Origin: Sipunculus nudus
Lineage: Eukaryota > Annelida > Sipuncula > Golfingiida > Sipunculidae
Direction: 5' to 3'
Assembly (NCBI GenBank): GCA_026874595.1
Contig: CM049306.1
Location: 92,865,642-92,929,641 of the forward strand
Length of the DNA: 64,000 nucleotides
Both the position numbers and the translations under genes were made by a program. Shown piece after piece: positions 1-14,279 of the stretch. Every line of letters starts with the position of its first letter. Within the stretch, counting starts at the first letter, position 1. The notes under the pieces were generated by a model. The model was not told the origin of the DNA. It did not search any database and worked only from the letters and a program-made list of their open reading frames with translations.

Positions 1-3000
1 ATGTTTATTTCCATGTACGAGGATGACACATCGGACCAGCATGGTCTCAAGCTAACGGAAACTGGTCGTATGCGTTTTCCGATTCTCGCAATACCGTAAT
101 AGAATTAAAGGTTACCCTGCATTTTTCTTGTGGATATTACAATAAGTATTTGTACAAACTGTCGTAAAATGTTACATAGGTATGGTCAAACGCATTCAAC
201 TTTAAATTAGGTTACTATACAAAAAATTCTTGTAACAATAACATCATTTTTTTACTGTCCGGGGCACGCTTTCTTACATATTTGAGCACTGGTAAATATT
301 CCTGAAGAAAATACCCTGGATGTACATTGTTTTCAAAAGTCATAGTTGCAAGTCCGCCCCTGCCCTGGAACATATTTTCTCGACAAAACGTGCACGAGTT
401 TCTCCTTGCACGGAATAAGCCTCTCCATCTCGAGATAAAGTTGATAAATGCCTGTCCAGCTTCAGCTTCAGACTTTAATCAAACCAAACCCTTACTCTTT
501 CGCATAAATCCCTTCACAGCATAGATAAACTTGTGGCCGCTAATATCAAGTTTTATCAATCGCAAGCAACTCACTGTGTCAATGTAAACTGATACTATTG
601 GTGGGAAAATATAGCAATGACATGACATTTATCTGAATGTATTGTTTGTTTTATTGTGAAGGAATACTCAATGATTACCGTCTTTTACTTATAATGAAGG
701 GGCATTGGGCACTAGGCTATATCTTTTCAGGTAAAGTATACGAGATGGGCCTACAAGGAACCGACTTACTCTGGGGGACTAGAGCAATGCGTGGGCGTGC
801 ATAGGAATGGGGAATGGTTTGATGTCAATTGTGACATACCGAAAGGGTTCCTCTGTTCAAAGGAAATCAGTATGTTTTATTTGTTCACCGTTAATATTTA
901 TATCAAAGACATTGAATTTTACAATTACTACTTTAAGTTTACAAATTCATTGCAGTTAGATTTTTACCAACTCTTAATAGATTTGATAGAACTTCTGTTA
1001 TGATGCGAGGTACTATTTTATTATACATAAACAGTTAAACATAAAACAAACGAAAGAAAGAACTTAAGTAATATTCATATGAGCTTATTGAAAACATGAA
1101 TATTTTGGCTCGTATATACAAGGCACAGCAAGAACTGCTGCAGTTGTAAACAGTCTTATACACTTGTACCATTATCAGTCATAAACTTTTGTGAAAAGCC
1201 TTCATTGCTACCATGGAAATGTCTGTAGGATCCAATGGCAGGATTCTTTTGGGAACTACACGGCGATTATATTCAAGCACGTACTATATATATGCAATTA
1301 AAAAGTTTAAAAGGATTATATATTTGTAATTCAGATATGTACTGGTTGGATAATGTTGAATGTTCTGGGAACGAGGCTAAGATCCAGGATTGTGTACACG
1401 GCGCCTGGGGAACCAGCAACTGTACCGAGAGTGACGCCGTCAAAATCAGTTGTTCTTATAAAACGACCAAGGTTTGTGTTATTTTATGCATTCTTTGGTA
1501 CAAAAATGCTTTACCAGCAAGTAAGAAAACATATCAGTTGATAGTAAGTATAATTATTTCGGCAGGTATGTGTGTGGTAACTATATATAGAAGATTTTTA
1601 TATATTTAATTCTACCTTACAATTCGGGACCATGTCGTGTTAAAAGTTCATTTCTCTTAGACAATGAGAGATGGAATGGTCTCGTGCGATTCTCACAGAA
1701 ATGATACACTTTACACCTTTATATAGGCTTCTGCTACTAGGTACATATAGCTCAAGTTGCTCAAGGTGTCAACCATTAAAGCTGTCTTTAATTTCAGACA
1801 GACCGCGGGGAAGAGCCAGGCTTCCATGCCACAACCACTTATAAAGGCGTCCTACAAGTATATCACTCTAGGTCCTGGCGTTATATATGTGATAACAACT
1901 TCGACCTTCGTGACAGTCAGGTGGCGTGTCGTCAGCTGAATAAAATACCTCACTTCATGCACAAGGTATCAGGTCTCACGAGAGGTGGGTGTCATGAAGT
2001 TTTTCATATCTATTTCCATTTTCCAATAAACTTTTACAAGACATGACACAAGTAACCGTTAGAGTATATTTTGGAGCCAGTTTTGATCCTTGCAGGTTCT
2101 TCCATATTGTCTCTTCTTATTGTCACGAATGCAACTGCAGGTCATGACAGAAAAATCATTTAGTTTCATACATTTTAAGTTCCTCGACAGAACACACACT
2201 GACAAATGTTATACATTTTTCATAACAGGCAAAAGAAGTGTGAAAGAATATAATGTAGGGTGTGCCGGAGGGCCAACAGGGGGTGCTGATTGCACTCAGA
2301 TGCAACCAGATATGTTCCGTTGTCCAGGCTCACCTAGTTTTACAATTTGTAGTCAGGTAAGTAATACTAAATAAATAAAATTAAAACAATAAATAATGTT
2401 CAGTTTTTAATACTTGACTGATAAAGGTTACTCAGAGTTTTGATCCTAGAAAACGACACTGCAATGGTCCACAGTTTTGTTTTTTCTATGTCGAGGTGTA
2501 CAGCCAATAATCGTAACTTGACGCTCGAAGCACATGCTGATGTCTTACGCTTGTATGACTTAACTAACGCTTATATAAAACACGTGAGAAAAGATATTTG
2601 TCTGCGGTCATCAATATAACAAAAAGGACCCAATTTTTGACTACACTCGTAATTGGTGTTATTAGAAAGTTCAGAATCATATTTTATATGTAGGCCGTGT
2701 GACGCTGAAGCTCTCGACGTTTATAGAATGCACGTCACTGACAACTCGACAGCCTTGCAAATTGCCGCTAAAATTTCTTGTCAATAGACTTTCCAATTAT
2801 CCCTGCATTTCATGTCGATTACTTAATGAATTCTAATTTGTTCGTTGTATCTATTATTTATTATATATCCCCGCCCTCTCAACATGTTCGTATGAAACCA
2901 CCGCTTAAATGTTTGCTGTCATTCCACAAACACCTGTTTAATATACTAATGTTTGAAATAGATTATAAATAATAGATTCTCACAATTTTTTCCACATTTT

Positions 3001-5170
3001 AAGAAGTTTAGTAGTTCAAAATGCAGGTTTTATTCCTTCCAACATGTGCAGTCATACTTAATTTGTTTTTATAGAACCGGATTACATGTTTGCAGCCTGG
3101 TAAACCATTAGTTACTGTTTAAATTAATGCTAGGAAGCAGGTTAAGAAGCTTTATATAAATATTTTTACCAGATGTTCGTTACAGTCCTTTGAATGTTCT
3201 TTCCTTAGGTAAAGGTTTGTAACCGCGATCGTTACGGCGAAGATTGTAGCGGCATCTGTGGACATTGTACCAATGACAGGTGCTCGTCACGTGACGGTAT
3301 CTGCCCTCCCGGAGGCTGTGAACCGGGGTATCGTGGTCTGAAATGTGATCAACGTAAAAAGGCCTTATTTGTTTGAAGAAAAATGTAAAAAATAATTCTT
3401 ACTCTAATCGTTGATCTAACCAACAAAAAGCTTACATTATTTAAAGAAGAAATAAAAAAGGGAAGAAATGACCTAGTTGCTTGGTCAAACTCATTGTTTA
3501 GGACAGTCAACGATTAAACATAACTTACCGTGGATGTTCAATACTGCAGGATTATATTAGTAGTTTGAAGTTGTATGTTCTGTAAAGTTCTCGCAAGAGG
3601 ATTAAGAGATATTTCGGTTGTATACTAAGACATCCATTTGTAGGATAGAGAAAAAGTTTCTGCTATTTTCGCTGTATCATTTATTTGAGTTTTTAAACTG
3701 TATATGAATAAAGCCTGCCAGAACGGCTACTGGGGACACCAATGCAAGCAGCGATGCGGTCATTGTAAAGCTACCCCCTGTGACGCCGTGTCCGGCAAAT
3801 GCGACGGTGGACAATGTCAGGATGGCTACCTAGGCGGCCGTTGCGACAGACGTGAGATTTTTTTTCTTTTCTCTCTTTATCCTTATTTCTACTCACAGAC
3901 CACTCTCATATACGTGTAATTATTACAAAATGCGTACTCTGTAAATACATGAGCTATATTTGACTGATCCGGTGCATTACATCAAATAAGGATTTTTCTC
4001 TATCATTCCTATGGAGCCTGCCAAACGGGAAGGTGGGGCAAGGAATGTCTTGAAAAGTGTGGAAAATGCAACGAGTCTTCCTGTCGTCACACAGACGGCG
4101 TGTGCCTCAGTGGAAAGTGTTTAGATGGTTACCTTGGCCCAAAATGTAACACAGGTAGAGAGTATCTGCTGATTGTTTTAAGTAATTGTAGGAATTATAC
4201 AACAGCTGTTTTCAGTATTCTTCCTAACTGTCCATGTAAGTTTGTTTGTATAAATATATGCATGAGTTGTGTGTGAAATATTGAAATTTCTTGTGCCAGT
4301 AATCCTTCAGTATTAAGCCTTACTGTAAGAAAATTTCTCAAACAAATAACAAACAAAGTTTAAACCTTTTGTTATTATATATTAACAAAGAACAAAGATA
4401 ATGTGAATGAACCTCTTGTTATTATATATTAACAAATAACAAAGATAACGTAAATGAACCTATATGTACCCTAGCGAATTATTGGAGAGGAGACCAGTTC
4501 AGTTTGATCTGAACCTTATAAACGATTAAAATCTTCAAAATAACCTTAAGTGTCATGAACGTTTTTTTTATTTGTACACAGCTTGTGAAGGATCAAGCTG
4601 GGGTCCAAATTGTAAGAACAAGTGCGGCTTTTGCAAGGGACCAAAATGTGACGTCACCACCGGTGTCTGTCCTTCCGGTGTATGTGACGAAGGCTACACT
4701 GGAGAGAAATGTGTACAAGGTGAATCTTTAAATATATTATTGATACTAAAAACTTGATACTTATATGGTGACATTTTCTCTTATAAAATGTAAGCCACTT
4801 ATGTTATGACAAATTTTAATAACAAACGACAAACAAAATAAAAAGTATTTAAATTCAGAAATATTTTAGAGGATATGAATAATATGGATATCTTCAGATT
4901 ATATCCTCATTCAGCTTATACACTCTGAGTGTTCACAAAATCAAGAAATGTCAATATTTCCATTTATTTAAAGCAAGATATTTAACACAGGGTGATTGTA
5001 CTATGAACAACATGTATAATAATAATCTTTCAATTAACTTTGCACTGTAACTCAATTAAAACGATCCTTTATTTTAATGCGTTGCCTATTAATTCGAATT
5101 TAGTCAAAATATGCCATATCAAATATAGCCTGTAATAGATTATGTATATTATGTGCCCATATATATATGT

Positions 5171-5225
<55 letters not shown>

Positions 5226-7185
5226 GCTCATCTTCCCAATGTTTAACTGTAACTCTGGCATTACGATAACAGTTTGCGACCAAGGATGGTGGGGCTTGAA
5301 TTGCACAGAAAAATGTGGCCATTGTTTAAATTCCACATGTGAAGCAAAAGATGGAATTTGTCAATCTGGGGTCTGTGAGGAGGGGTATGAAGGAGAACGT
5401 TGTGACACAAGTAGGTTTATCTATACGAAATGCTAATGCTGTAAACGGCGAAGTTGTATATTAAATACCGGATCATGCATCATGACTTCAGTAATATCAT
5501 TAATTTATATTCATCACATTACCCCTGTAGTGTACTTGTTACTGTATGCCTGTAATAGAGAGTTTCTATACGAACAGCCAAAAAGGACTTATTCTCGTAA
5601 TTATACTATATTATGTCCCAAGAAAAAGGCACTGTTGTTTTTCAATGTGCGATATACTTTTAGTCATCTTTTATTCACAATTTTCAATAAGTTTCACACA
5701 GAGCATGTTAAATTACGGAGATTACATGGAGCTGAAACTTTTACGGTTAACTGTCAGATACGTGCCCGGGCAGGCATAGTTCCTGCATTCGTTTTCATGT
5801 CCTTCTCTCATCTTTTCATTTGTTAAGTATAATGCATCTCCTTCCTACAGTTGGCAGCAGTGTTCCAGTGTGTAAAAAAGAATGTCCGGTCTGTGATACC
5901 ACCACGTGTGATCAGACCGAAGACAACCCGTATCTCTCTAGACAGTCAGACACAGAATTACCTGCCTGTGAACTAGGGGCCTGGGTTTACCCGACCTTGT
6001 ACGTAACCAGCTTCATGGCGGTATTGACAACGGCAGGTGTGATCGTTCAGTGGATGTACGCCTTAAAATGGTGAGGAATCGGAGAAGTAAATATTTATCA
6101 TACCTTTCAATAAGTAACATATGTTAAACTTAGATAAATTGTATATTTATTGTTTTTATCAACACATACGTCAAGTGAAAGTTATTGGGCACAACATAAT
6201 TTCCACGTATGGAGAGTTTTATGTTTAGAACTTTCCACACATGAATCAAAATAATACATGAACTTTTATCCCAAAGCTCTCTGAACGCGTGTGCATTGTT
6301 ACCGTATACTTGGCTCTCGTCTATAAATTACTCGTCTACACAGATTGGTTTCTGTTTATTGGTAGTGATAATTTCGTAATATATACATATTTACAAAAAG
6401 AATTGAGTTCTGCACGGTCGACTGGCTTAGAGAGATAACTGGTAGTCTGCAACATATGACTGTCACAAAGAAACAATTAGTAGCTTGTTGTCTTTTAAGC
6501 CTAAGTCACATTCATCGCACAACAGTTATACAACAGGTCTATCACTGAAAATTTGGGAAATTCCTAGGATAGTCGTGGGTGTGTCGTACGAAATCGAGGT
6601 GTTCTGCGACGGATAAAGCTGTCGTAGACCCTTATCGTAGAATTTTGAACATGTTCAAAACTTTTTCAGCGTCGTTTGTCATTCTTTTTGTCAGTCAGGT
6701 CTCGTAGGTCTGGTCTACGACGCCTTACGACTGTATTACGATAAACCTACGAATTACGTACGATTTTATTCATCTGAAGCTCTACGAACTGTAGGACGTC
6801 CCTACAACAGACCATTGATTGCTGCACAAATAAACTCTCCCAGACCTACCACGCATCCATATGTCGTAGCCCTGTTGAAATCGTACGGCAGTCAAAATCG
6901 TAGTTTGTTTGTGACCTACGCATTATCAGTATTACATATGCCCGATAATGTAGCTTTATGTTAAATTCTGCATGTAGCGTGATTGATGGCAGTCTTTTAA
7001 TCACTGATCTTTTCTATAGGGGTCTTCTTGCTAGGAAGAGGAAAACGATCCCAGTAAGCCACAAGGAACACGAAAACCAGGAAACTACAGGGACAAGTCG
7101 GCAGGCCGCGAGCAGGGAGACATCTGGACGCAGCAGCAAAAACAAATATAAGAACACGCCCTCACCTGCACAAACGCATGACTGA
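1..7185 (+). CDS. Receptor A: CTLD-SRCR-EGF single-pass membrane receptor, 5' partial
   Basis: Multi-exon gene entering from the left edge. Exons read: <1..110, 731..869, 1335..1471, 1798..1984, 2229..2356, 3209..3353, 3714..3851, 4017..4154, 4582..4719, 5273..5410, 5851..6070, 7020..7185. From 731 on, the phases close perfectly into 557 codons plus TGA. Order: CTLD end (RWAYKEP...EQC...WFDVNC), SRCR C-half (WLDNVECSGNEAKIQDC), SRCR N-half (GVLQVY...YICDNNF...VACRQL), a Cys module (GCAGGPTGGADC), five 8-Cys laminin/MEGF-like EGF exons of 138-145 nt (all phase 1), a degenerate sixth EGF, one membrane helix (near WVYPTLYVTSFMAVLTTAG), and a basic, Ser/Thr-rich tail of about 55 residues. The signal peptide and CTLD start lie upstream. 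EPN is replaced by EPT and WND by WFD, so calcium-dependent sugar binding is doubtful. The first exon seems to switch frame (see findings). The exon 3714 acceptor is weak. Role inferred: cell-surface recognition or adhesion receptor. Confidence 0.85.
4366..4464. repeat. Two-copy direct repeat, 47-bp period
   Basis: Inside the intron between the third and fourth EGF exons of receptor A. The motif GTTATTATATATTAACAAA followed by an AACAAAGATAA tract and AATGAACCT occurs at about 4371 and again at about 4418 with few changes. It is a local tandem duplication with no coding content. Confidence 0.7.
5174..5222. repeat. (TA)n microsatellite
   Basis: About 49 bases of almost pure TA in the intron just before the fifth EGF exon (5273) of receptor A. 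It ends only 50 bases before the acceptor, so its length could vary close to the branch-point region. Confidence 0.95.
6560..6925. repeat. Island dense in TCGTA/TACGA motifs (MITE-like)
   Basis: Within the last intron of receptor A, TCGTAG, CTACGA, TCGTACGA and relatives recur many times in both orientations over about 360 bases, in sequence otherwise unlike the flanks. Two similar islands lie at 19966-20310 and 23765-23935. The density and mixed orientation fit a non-autonomous DNA element with subterminal repeats. I cannot name a family or see clean terminal inverted repeats and target duplications. Confidence 0.55.
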
Positions 7186-7194
7186 GATATTTCA

Positions 7195-7200
7195 AATAAA
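7195..7200 (+). promoter_or_regulatory. Poly(A) signal AATAAA of receptor A
   Basis: A canonical AATAAA lies nine bases after the receptor A stop codon (7183-7185). This implies a very short 3' UTR if it is used. No other perfect AATAAA was noticed immediately downstream. Confidence 0.5.
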
Positions 7201-8920
7201 GACAAACGTTATATTTGAGACCGCACATCGGTCCATTTAATGCTAATAATTAAGACAATAATGCAGTAAATGATATCACAATAGCCATGAGACGTTTATG
7301 CAGATCAAGGTGAAAACAGTTTTAAAATGCCGGCTGAGTCAGAAAGTATATGAATGTACATTGAATCAAGTGAAGTTAAATGTCAAATCCAATTAACCCA
7401 GAATTGAATTACCAAAAAAATTAAATTAAACATGGAAATGACCTCAAATTATTGACATTATTGATTGGTTTTATAAATGAATTTGGTGCTTTTCGTTGCG
7501 ATTCATCGAAGGAAGCGGCTTCTGGTTACCAACGATTAAGATGCGACGTCCTGCTTATGATTTATTGTATGCTACTCTAAGCTTGTCGTTTGTACATTGC
7601 TTATAGATAAAACATTTACCAGAGCAATCCCTTATTTCACAATGCATTAGAAATATATACACAGTTATCCTTAACAAAGAGATAATTTCCTGAATTAATG
7701 TTAATTTGTAGATTTCCTGAACAATGAGATAATTTACTGAATTAACATTTCTTTGTGGATTATCGCAGTAGTTCGGGTTAAATCTCCATTTTTATCCTCC
7801 ACTTTGCACATCCACACTTTTTTCCATGTACACATGGGTAAAAATTTTGACTGTTGTACTTGTTTAATGACATGCTCATTAGAATGTCATTCAAAAAGGG
7901 GTGTGCCTGATAATCAATGCATGAATACAGGGGTTATTTAGGTTGAAGTAATTTACAACATTTTGGATAATATAGTATAATAAATGTTTTTAACACTTCC
8001 TATCTTAAATGTTAAATTCCCTTACGGAGAAAATGCTTGGCATATGAATCCAGTTTACTAAACCTGCAAATTTTGTCCATTAGACCCACATGCAGGACAC
8101 GATCATGTCGCAGTGAAATATTGCGTTCTAGTACCTTTTTCTATTTTCTATGAAATATTTATGATAAACGCTTATAAATTCATTCTGTTATTCTTGTCGA
8201 TTCAGATGATTTATTTAAATTTTAAAAAATGTTAATTACTCAGCTTATACATTTGCATAAAATTACAGGATTATATTATTGACACACTCAAGGTTTATAC
8301 CAAGATAAATTTGTAAAGTATTTCTATGCAATTCTAAGTAACACAATAAATATATTTTGTCAAATAAGAGTAAATTTTTTTGGTTATTTTATGAATCTTG
8401 TAAAAATGTATGAAAATGTTTATATTACGTCAAGGCTTTCCCTATAAGTAGTAGAATTTAGGTTTTCCTTTAGTAGAAAACTTAAATAAACAAGGCCAAA
8501 AGTATGGAACGAGCGAGGGTTATTTATATGTTTATGTGTTATATATGTTTTACCGGCCTGGACAACATGGCAATATGCAGGAAGGTTACAGCTTTTCGCA
8601 ATAATTCAGGAGATGGTACGAATGAACCACATGAAGTTTATTCAATTTATAATACAACTTTATTAAGGAAAATAATAAATGATCCAGAAGAAAGGAGCGG
8701 CGACTTAATAGAACATTAGATTTTTTTGTGATGGCATACTTGGGTGTATGTAAAATTAAGAAAAGTTGTTAATGCGTACCGTTGGGACAGCTGTACCTTT
8801 CAGATGTTTAGACCTGCAGATCGCGCCATCTGTTGGTCCGCTCAGAAAATCAACGTTGCTTGTAAGGAATCCGTATAAATTTGTTGTATTTGGATTCAGT
8901 GCAGCTCCGTCCGTAAACAA

Positions 8921-8923
<3 letters not shown>

Positions 8924-8992
<69 letters not shown>
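8924..8992. repeat. (AT)n microsatellite
   Basis: About 69 bases of uninterrupted AT/TA dinucleotide in intergenic DNA. Apparent open frames across it on both strands (runs of Tyr-Ile) are artefacts of the repeat. Confidence 0.97.
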
Positions 8993-8996
<4 letters not shown>

Positions 8997-9524
8997 GACA
9001 TTATTTCAAGTTACCAAGAATTTTTACAGGAACCTCCCTGGTTCTTAATGACATGAGAAGCTTTTAGGCCTAACTGTAGCAAATTGTGCTAATCTGTCTT
9101 ATAGGGTACTGAAATCATTTCTATCACAAACCTTGCAGAATATAGGTCACAGTGACCGTATTTCAGATGTCCAAGGATACCTCCAGTAACCTTCTTTTAC
9201 ATTAAGTAAGACTTTTTAGATCCAACACTTTAGATTTGTGCCCTGTCTAGCTTTCTGGGTGCTCAAATATCGGTTTGGCTATTCGTTTGTAGCCCATATA
9301 ATATAGATTGTTTTGACCTAATCCCAGGCGTTGAAGGTGACTTTTTTCCCAGGACCTAGTCAAATTTGAAGTAATAATATATAGAAAATTCTAGGTCCAT
9401 CCGGGTTGTTTTTTGCCAATCTTACTTTCACGGTGAAAATGTCATTTATATATGACCCGATGTCTTTGGGAGGAAATGCTATTATAGAGAAATGGAACAT
9501 GAATACACAAAACTCGGTTCACTG

Positions 9525-9595
9525 TCGATTTTAATCGAACCAATGACCTTCCGACTGCCAATCGCTTGCTCTAGCTACTGGGCAACAAAAGATTC
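9525..9595 (-). mobile_element. tRNA-derived SINE head, relic
   Basis: On the minus strand a tRNA-like RNA polymerase III promoter is visible: an A-box-like GCCCAGTAGCTAGAGCA (complement near 9567-9586) and a B-box-like GGTTCGATTAA (complement near 9530-9548) about 30 bases further on. The region cannot fold as a full functional tRNA by eye, so a SINE head or tRNA pseudogene is the best reading. The 3' body, toward lower coordinates, was not delimited. Confidence 0.5.
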
Positions 9596-9644
9596 CTGAC
9601 CCCTCTATGTATTTGCATACTTTTATAGGAAAGTGATATGACGT

Positions 9645-9647
<3 letters not shown>

Positions 9648-9720
<73 letters not shown>
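9648..9720. repeat. (AT)n microsatellite, one interruption
   Basis: About 73 bases of AT dinucleotide with a single ATAC interruption near 9695, just downstream (plus strand) of the SINE relic. Confidence 0.95.
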
Positions 9721-12700
9721 CTGAAACGTAAAAACACTGATTATTATGACACCTATATAGTCTCCTTAATAGTACCTATTTTTTTGGGGGGGGAGCGGAG
9801 GGGCGCGCACTAATAGACCCCTTCTCAACCTTCCTTTAAGCATACTTTTTTACTAGATTTCCCTGTTCTGATCGACGTTCAAGGAAAATATGCTATTATT
9901 CGCGCAAAACGCGGTAAATATAGCTTTTCTCATATGCATAATGAAGAGGCCTGTAGGAGAAACAGCCAGTCAAATCCAACGAACCAAAAGTAACAGTACA
10001 CTTTTGACACGCCATCTGAGCACATATGCATGCACCAGAAACGGGACAAGTTTATATGGGCTTAGTTGCTGAACCCTTAGTTTAAAATTGCAACCAGACA
10101 TGCTCCGGCCACTGCGTAGAACAAGGCTTCGTGAGTCATTTGATTGTTTCAATTGCATTGTTCATTATTCAGGAAATAGACGCTAGAGCGATCCGATGAA
10201 TCAGGGTTTCTAGAAACGTATCTGCCAGAGGCTTAATAATGTGTAAATGACCAATGGGGAAGGATTATACAGTGGTCTCTGATTCCACTATAAATTATTA
10301 AAAGGTACCACACAGGTGAACTCACTCGAAACGTATATAAAGTACCATACTTAGCTTTAACGCATTTTAATTGTCTTTAGGAGACTCCTGAAACATGTGC
10401 CTATATTACTGAGCATTGAATGAAAGCTCAACTCTATCAATAATTACTATTTTGTAAGCCTAGTATAATTCCTTTTCAACTTTTTGAGTATCCCTAAACC
10501 TCAAAGTATAGAGTTTGGAAAGGACTTCCTTGAACCTCGGTGTAAAGCCACAGGTATTCTTCTTAATAAAACCACCTATCCGCATATCAAATAGGTCAAA
10601 TATACACGAAATATAGCGTTTTCTCTTTAAAATATTACAACAATTGGAAATTATTTGGTGCAAAATATAAACATAGCTCGCACACCACCTGGTGACCGCA
10701 CCGAGCGAACCTATACAGCTATCTCTTTTTCAAGCATTAAGTTTCAAGTTTTTGTTGTGTTTTTTCTTTCATGTCACGATGTGGCGCATGTACAAGATTA
10801 GGCCTGTTGTAGTGCATTCTTGTTACGGTGACCAGATACTGTGTTTACTCAAACGCAGAACCATTACAGCGTATAGACATTCGAAAAGTCCTTGTGGTGT
10901 GCTGGGAATCTTCTGTATTCATCAAAAAATGAACTAATGACATGAGAGAATACATATATATTTGTAAAGATTTATATTTTCTGTTAATCAGGTGTATTTT
11001 TTACAAATGTATTATTTTCTGGTTGAGTTATATGGCCGAGAGGCCTTTGATTGTATGTAATGTTAAAATGAAATATGCTAATATTTTCATTTAAAATAAT
11101 AAAATGCTATAGCAACAACAGCTGATGTGAAAAAAATAAAATAAAACTGGTAAGTAACATTTTGGGTTTAATATTCGCCAGTTTAAATAATCGTCAGATT
11201 AATAACAACTGGACATCGGTTGTGTGTCATGTTAAGTGTATACCTTTTAACTTCGCGATACATAGGTATATATTGCAGTTTTTAATTAATTAAACATATT
11301 TAAGTTTATTACCGACTTTGTTTCTATTACCGACAGATAAAAAATGCCATAAAGAATATTAGCTAACTGATAATTAGCATCAACTATCTATCAAAAATCA
11401 TAACTCTGAACTGCGTGTTCGACAAATGGGTCGTCTAAAACGATTTGCATTAAGAAATAATTAATAATGTATTATAATTCAGGAGTTCTAAAATATACCG
11501 TGCTTTGTCTTATGTTATTTGTTTTACTGCTTTAATTATTTGTAATGTTTACTTACGGCATATAAATTATTATTTCCATATTTTTCTGATAATTCAAAAT
11601 CTCTCTCTCTCTTCTGTCTCCTTCTCCCTCTCCCTCGCTTTATAAAAACGTTACTTTAAGTTACAGCAGAATTTACTGCTTCTTGGTCTATTTTATTTTC
11701 TAGTCCTTGCCCTCGCATGTAAACGGTTTACCCTTGGTAACATACAACTTGAGCTCTCCTTAATTTGGAAGGCACGATTTCAATTTAAGAATTAACTGTA
11801 TTTCTCCATTCATCAATGACTCACGTTAGTTATTATTATGTATGCCAGGGCATCTCAGGACAGTTAAACAAATCTAAAGAAAAATGTAAGTTAGATTAAT
11901 ATGAAATTTTTAACATGATGGCGTAATGAGCATGGATTTTTAAATTTTTAATGAAAATTAAAATTTCAGTTTTAGGATAGATATAATCATCATAGAGAAA
12001 AAAAAACACTTTTCAGGTATTGTCATGTAGTTCAATATTAGTTCTTTAAAAAGTTTATAACCGTTACTGGGGGCCTAAAATGCTGTACCTTTTAGCAGTT
12101 TAAATTTCTTTTAAATGTTTTAAAATCATGTGAAAATGAATGATATTTTCAAAAATATGCATACTATTAGAAAGATCACTGTACCAGGTTTAAAGTAATG
12201 TATACTTTATGGGGTTTCATATGAATATAAACCACTTTTGGACTGAATTCAGATTTAGAGGTTTCAAACAGTGATGCTACCTTAAATTCAGTATAAAGTG
12301 GCGGCGTGTGACACAAAAAACAATTCGGACTCTGGTAACATTTAGCAGGTAAACAATACAAACACCATCGAACATTCATCCATTGGTTTTAACGATATAT
12401 ATGGATCGTGATATCAATCATCAGTGGGTCATTTGCTGATTGTTATCATTAACAAGGATGGACTTTTAAAACACATGTCCCGTATTCTTTACTGTAGACT
12501 GAGGGATATTGCATCAGAAGAAACGTAAATACATTAATATCATTAGATGGTTGGAGAGACATAGCATAGAAATCTCATTCATGTGAAGATGATCAAATCT
12601 ATCATACGTTTGATTGCACGCGACTTATTTGTCGGGCGTATTGCTAGACGTGTTCTGCGAAGTGCATACCAAGTCAAACTGTACTGTTTGCTTATCTGTA

Positions 12701-14123
12701 TTGACACATGCAGACTCTTTATTTCCTTGAATAGTCGAAGACTAGTTTCCCCCCTAGATCTTTTGTCTATAGCAAAATCAGTAAACCTGATCTGGATATA
12801 GACCAAGGCTTAGTCTTTTCAAGGAAATATTGAATCTGGAAGTTTATATCCACAACATCATTTCACACACATTTCAATATATCTAAAATGACACAGGCAT
12901 ATTTGTTTTCGATACACCTTCTCTTACCCATGCACATGATTTTCCATGCGAATAAGCCTGACGATAAGACATTTAGGCAACCAATCGATGGTCCATTTTA
13001 TAAAAATTAGAAATAAATACTATGGCTTTTCATTGATACTCATTAAACGAAGAATACAACGCAAACAAGGAATGAGAGTCATGTAGTAAAATGTCCTTTT
13101 GTATTTCGGTTCAAAGTTCCTTTCAAATTCTGAGATTTAGATTCTTTCAATGATTATATTATTTAGATATGAACATTATAGAAACAAGCATTCTGTATAC
13201 ACTTTCCAAAATCCATTTAAAAAAATTGACTCTTAAACTTCTATGGTCAAATAAGAGAATGTTCAACTTTTTTTTTTCTTTGTACACTCCTTTTAACATT
13301 TCTAATCATTTAAAATCAGAAAATAAACCCTTTTATCAATTTAATCATATTGATAGGATTGACAAAGTATTCCCCTATATTCATTATCACTTCAAAAAGC
13401 ATATACAAACTATATATATAACCATATACGTGAACAATTTTTATGTTATTTTACAATATATATCTTGTTTTACTTTATGACACTCTCATTGAAATATAGG
13501 TAAAATCAATCGTGTTTATTCCGCTTCTTTTTTCGTTGTTTTGTATCGCGGCTTTTAAAATAAAATGTTGGCTATGCGCCATCAGTTGGGATCAGGTGAC
13601 ATAACGTAACCTGATGAACAGTGTTAATTCTGTGATTAGCTTTTATCATCATTATAGCTTTTAGAATAAATAATTCAAATGGATTATACTTCTCAAAGAA
13701 GGAGAAAGAATAATTCCAATGGAATATTTTAATTAAAAGCAAAATAATTTTCAAAGATTCACATTAAGACATGATTGCCAAATGCACTTACAAAAAGCGA
13801 GCAAATCAAGTGTACTAATAATATAATAAGAGCTTTTTCAGCTCCTGTCTATGAGACAATTATTGTATAACCACTTTATGTAAATTATCACAATGTGATA
13901 CTCAGTGTTGAAATATTCAATATTTTTTAGTTTACCATACAGAGAAGCGGTGCACTTTTACGTACCAATGACAGGTAAATACAGTGATTGTTAAAGCACT
14001 AAAATTGCATCCTCGATGAGACCTGCGATTGTGTATGCATCGTAACTCTGACACAATATGTACATTTATTCTGTTAAGGCATTGCTATATGAGCCATCCT
14101 AACTTAGTTCTCAGTATCCGTAT

Positions 14124-14126
<3 letters not shown>

Positions 14127-14218
<92 letters not shown>

Positions 14219-14234
14219 GTATATATATATAATA

Positions 14235-14274
<40 letters not shown>
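14127..14274. repeat. Long compound AT-rich microsatellite
   Basis: About 148 bases of AT dinucleotide with ATGT and AATATATTT interruptions. Long Tyr-Ile open frames on both strands come from this tract and are not genes. Confidence 0.95.

Positions 14275-14279
<5 letters not shown>

Noticed and set aside
12583-12801. Region open on both strands
   Set aside because: No protein motif on either strand and no paralogous sequence in the window.
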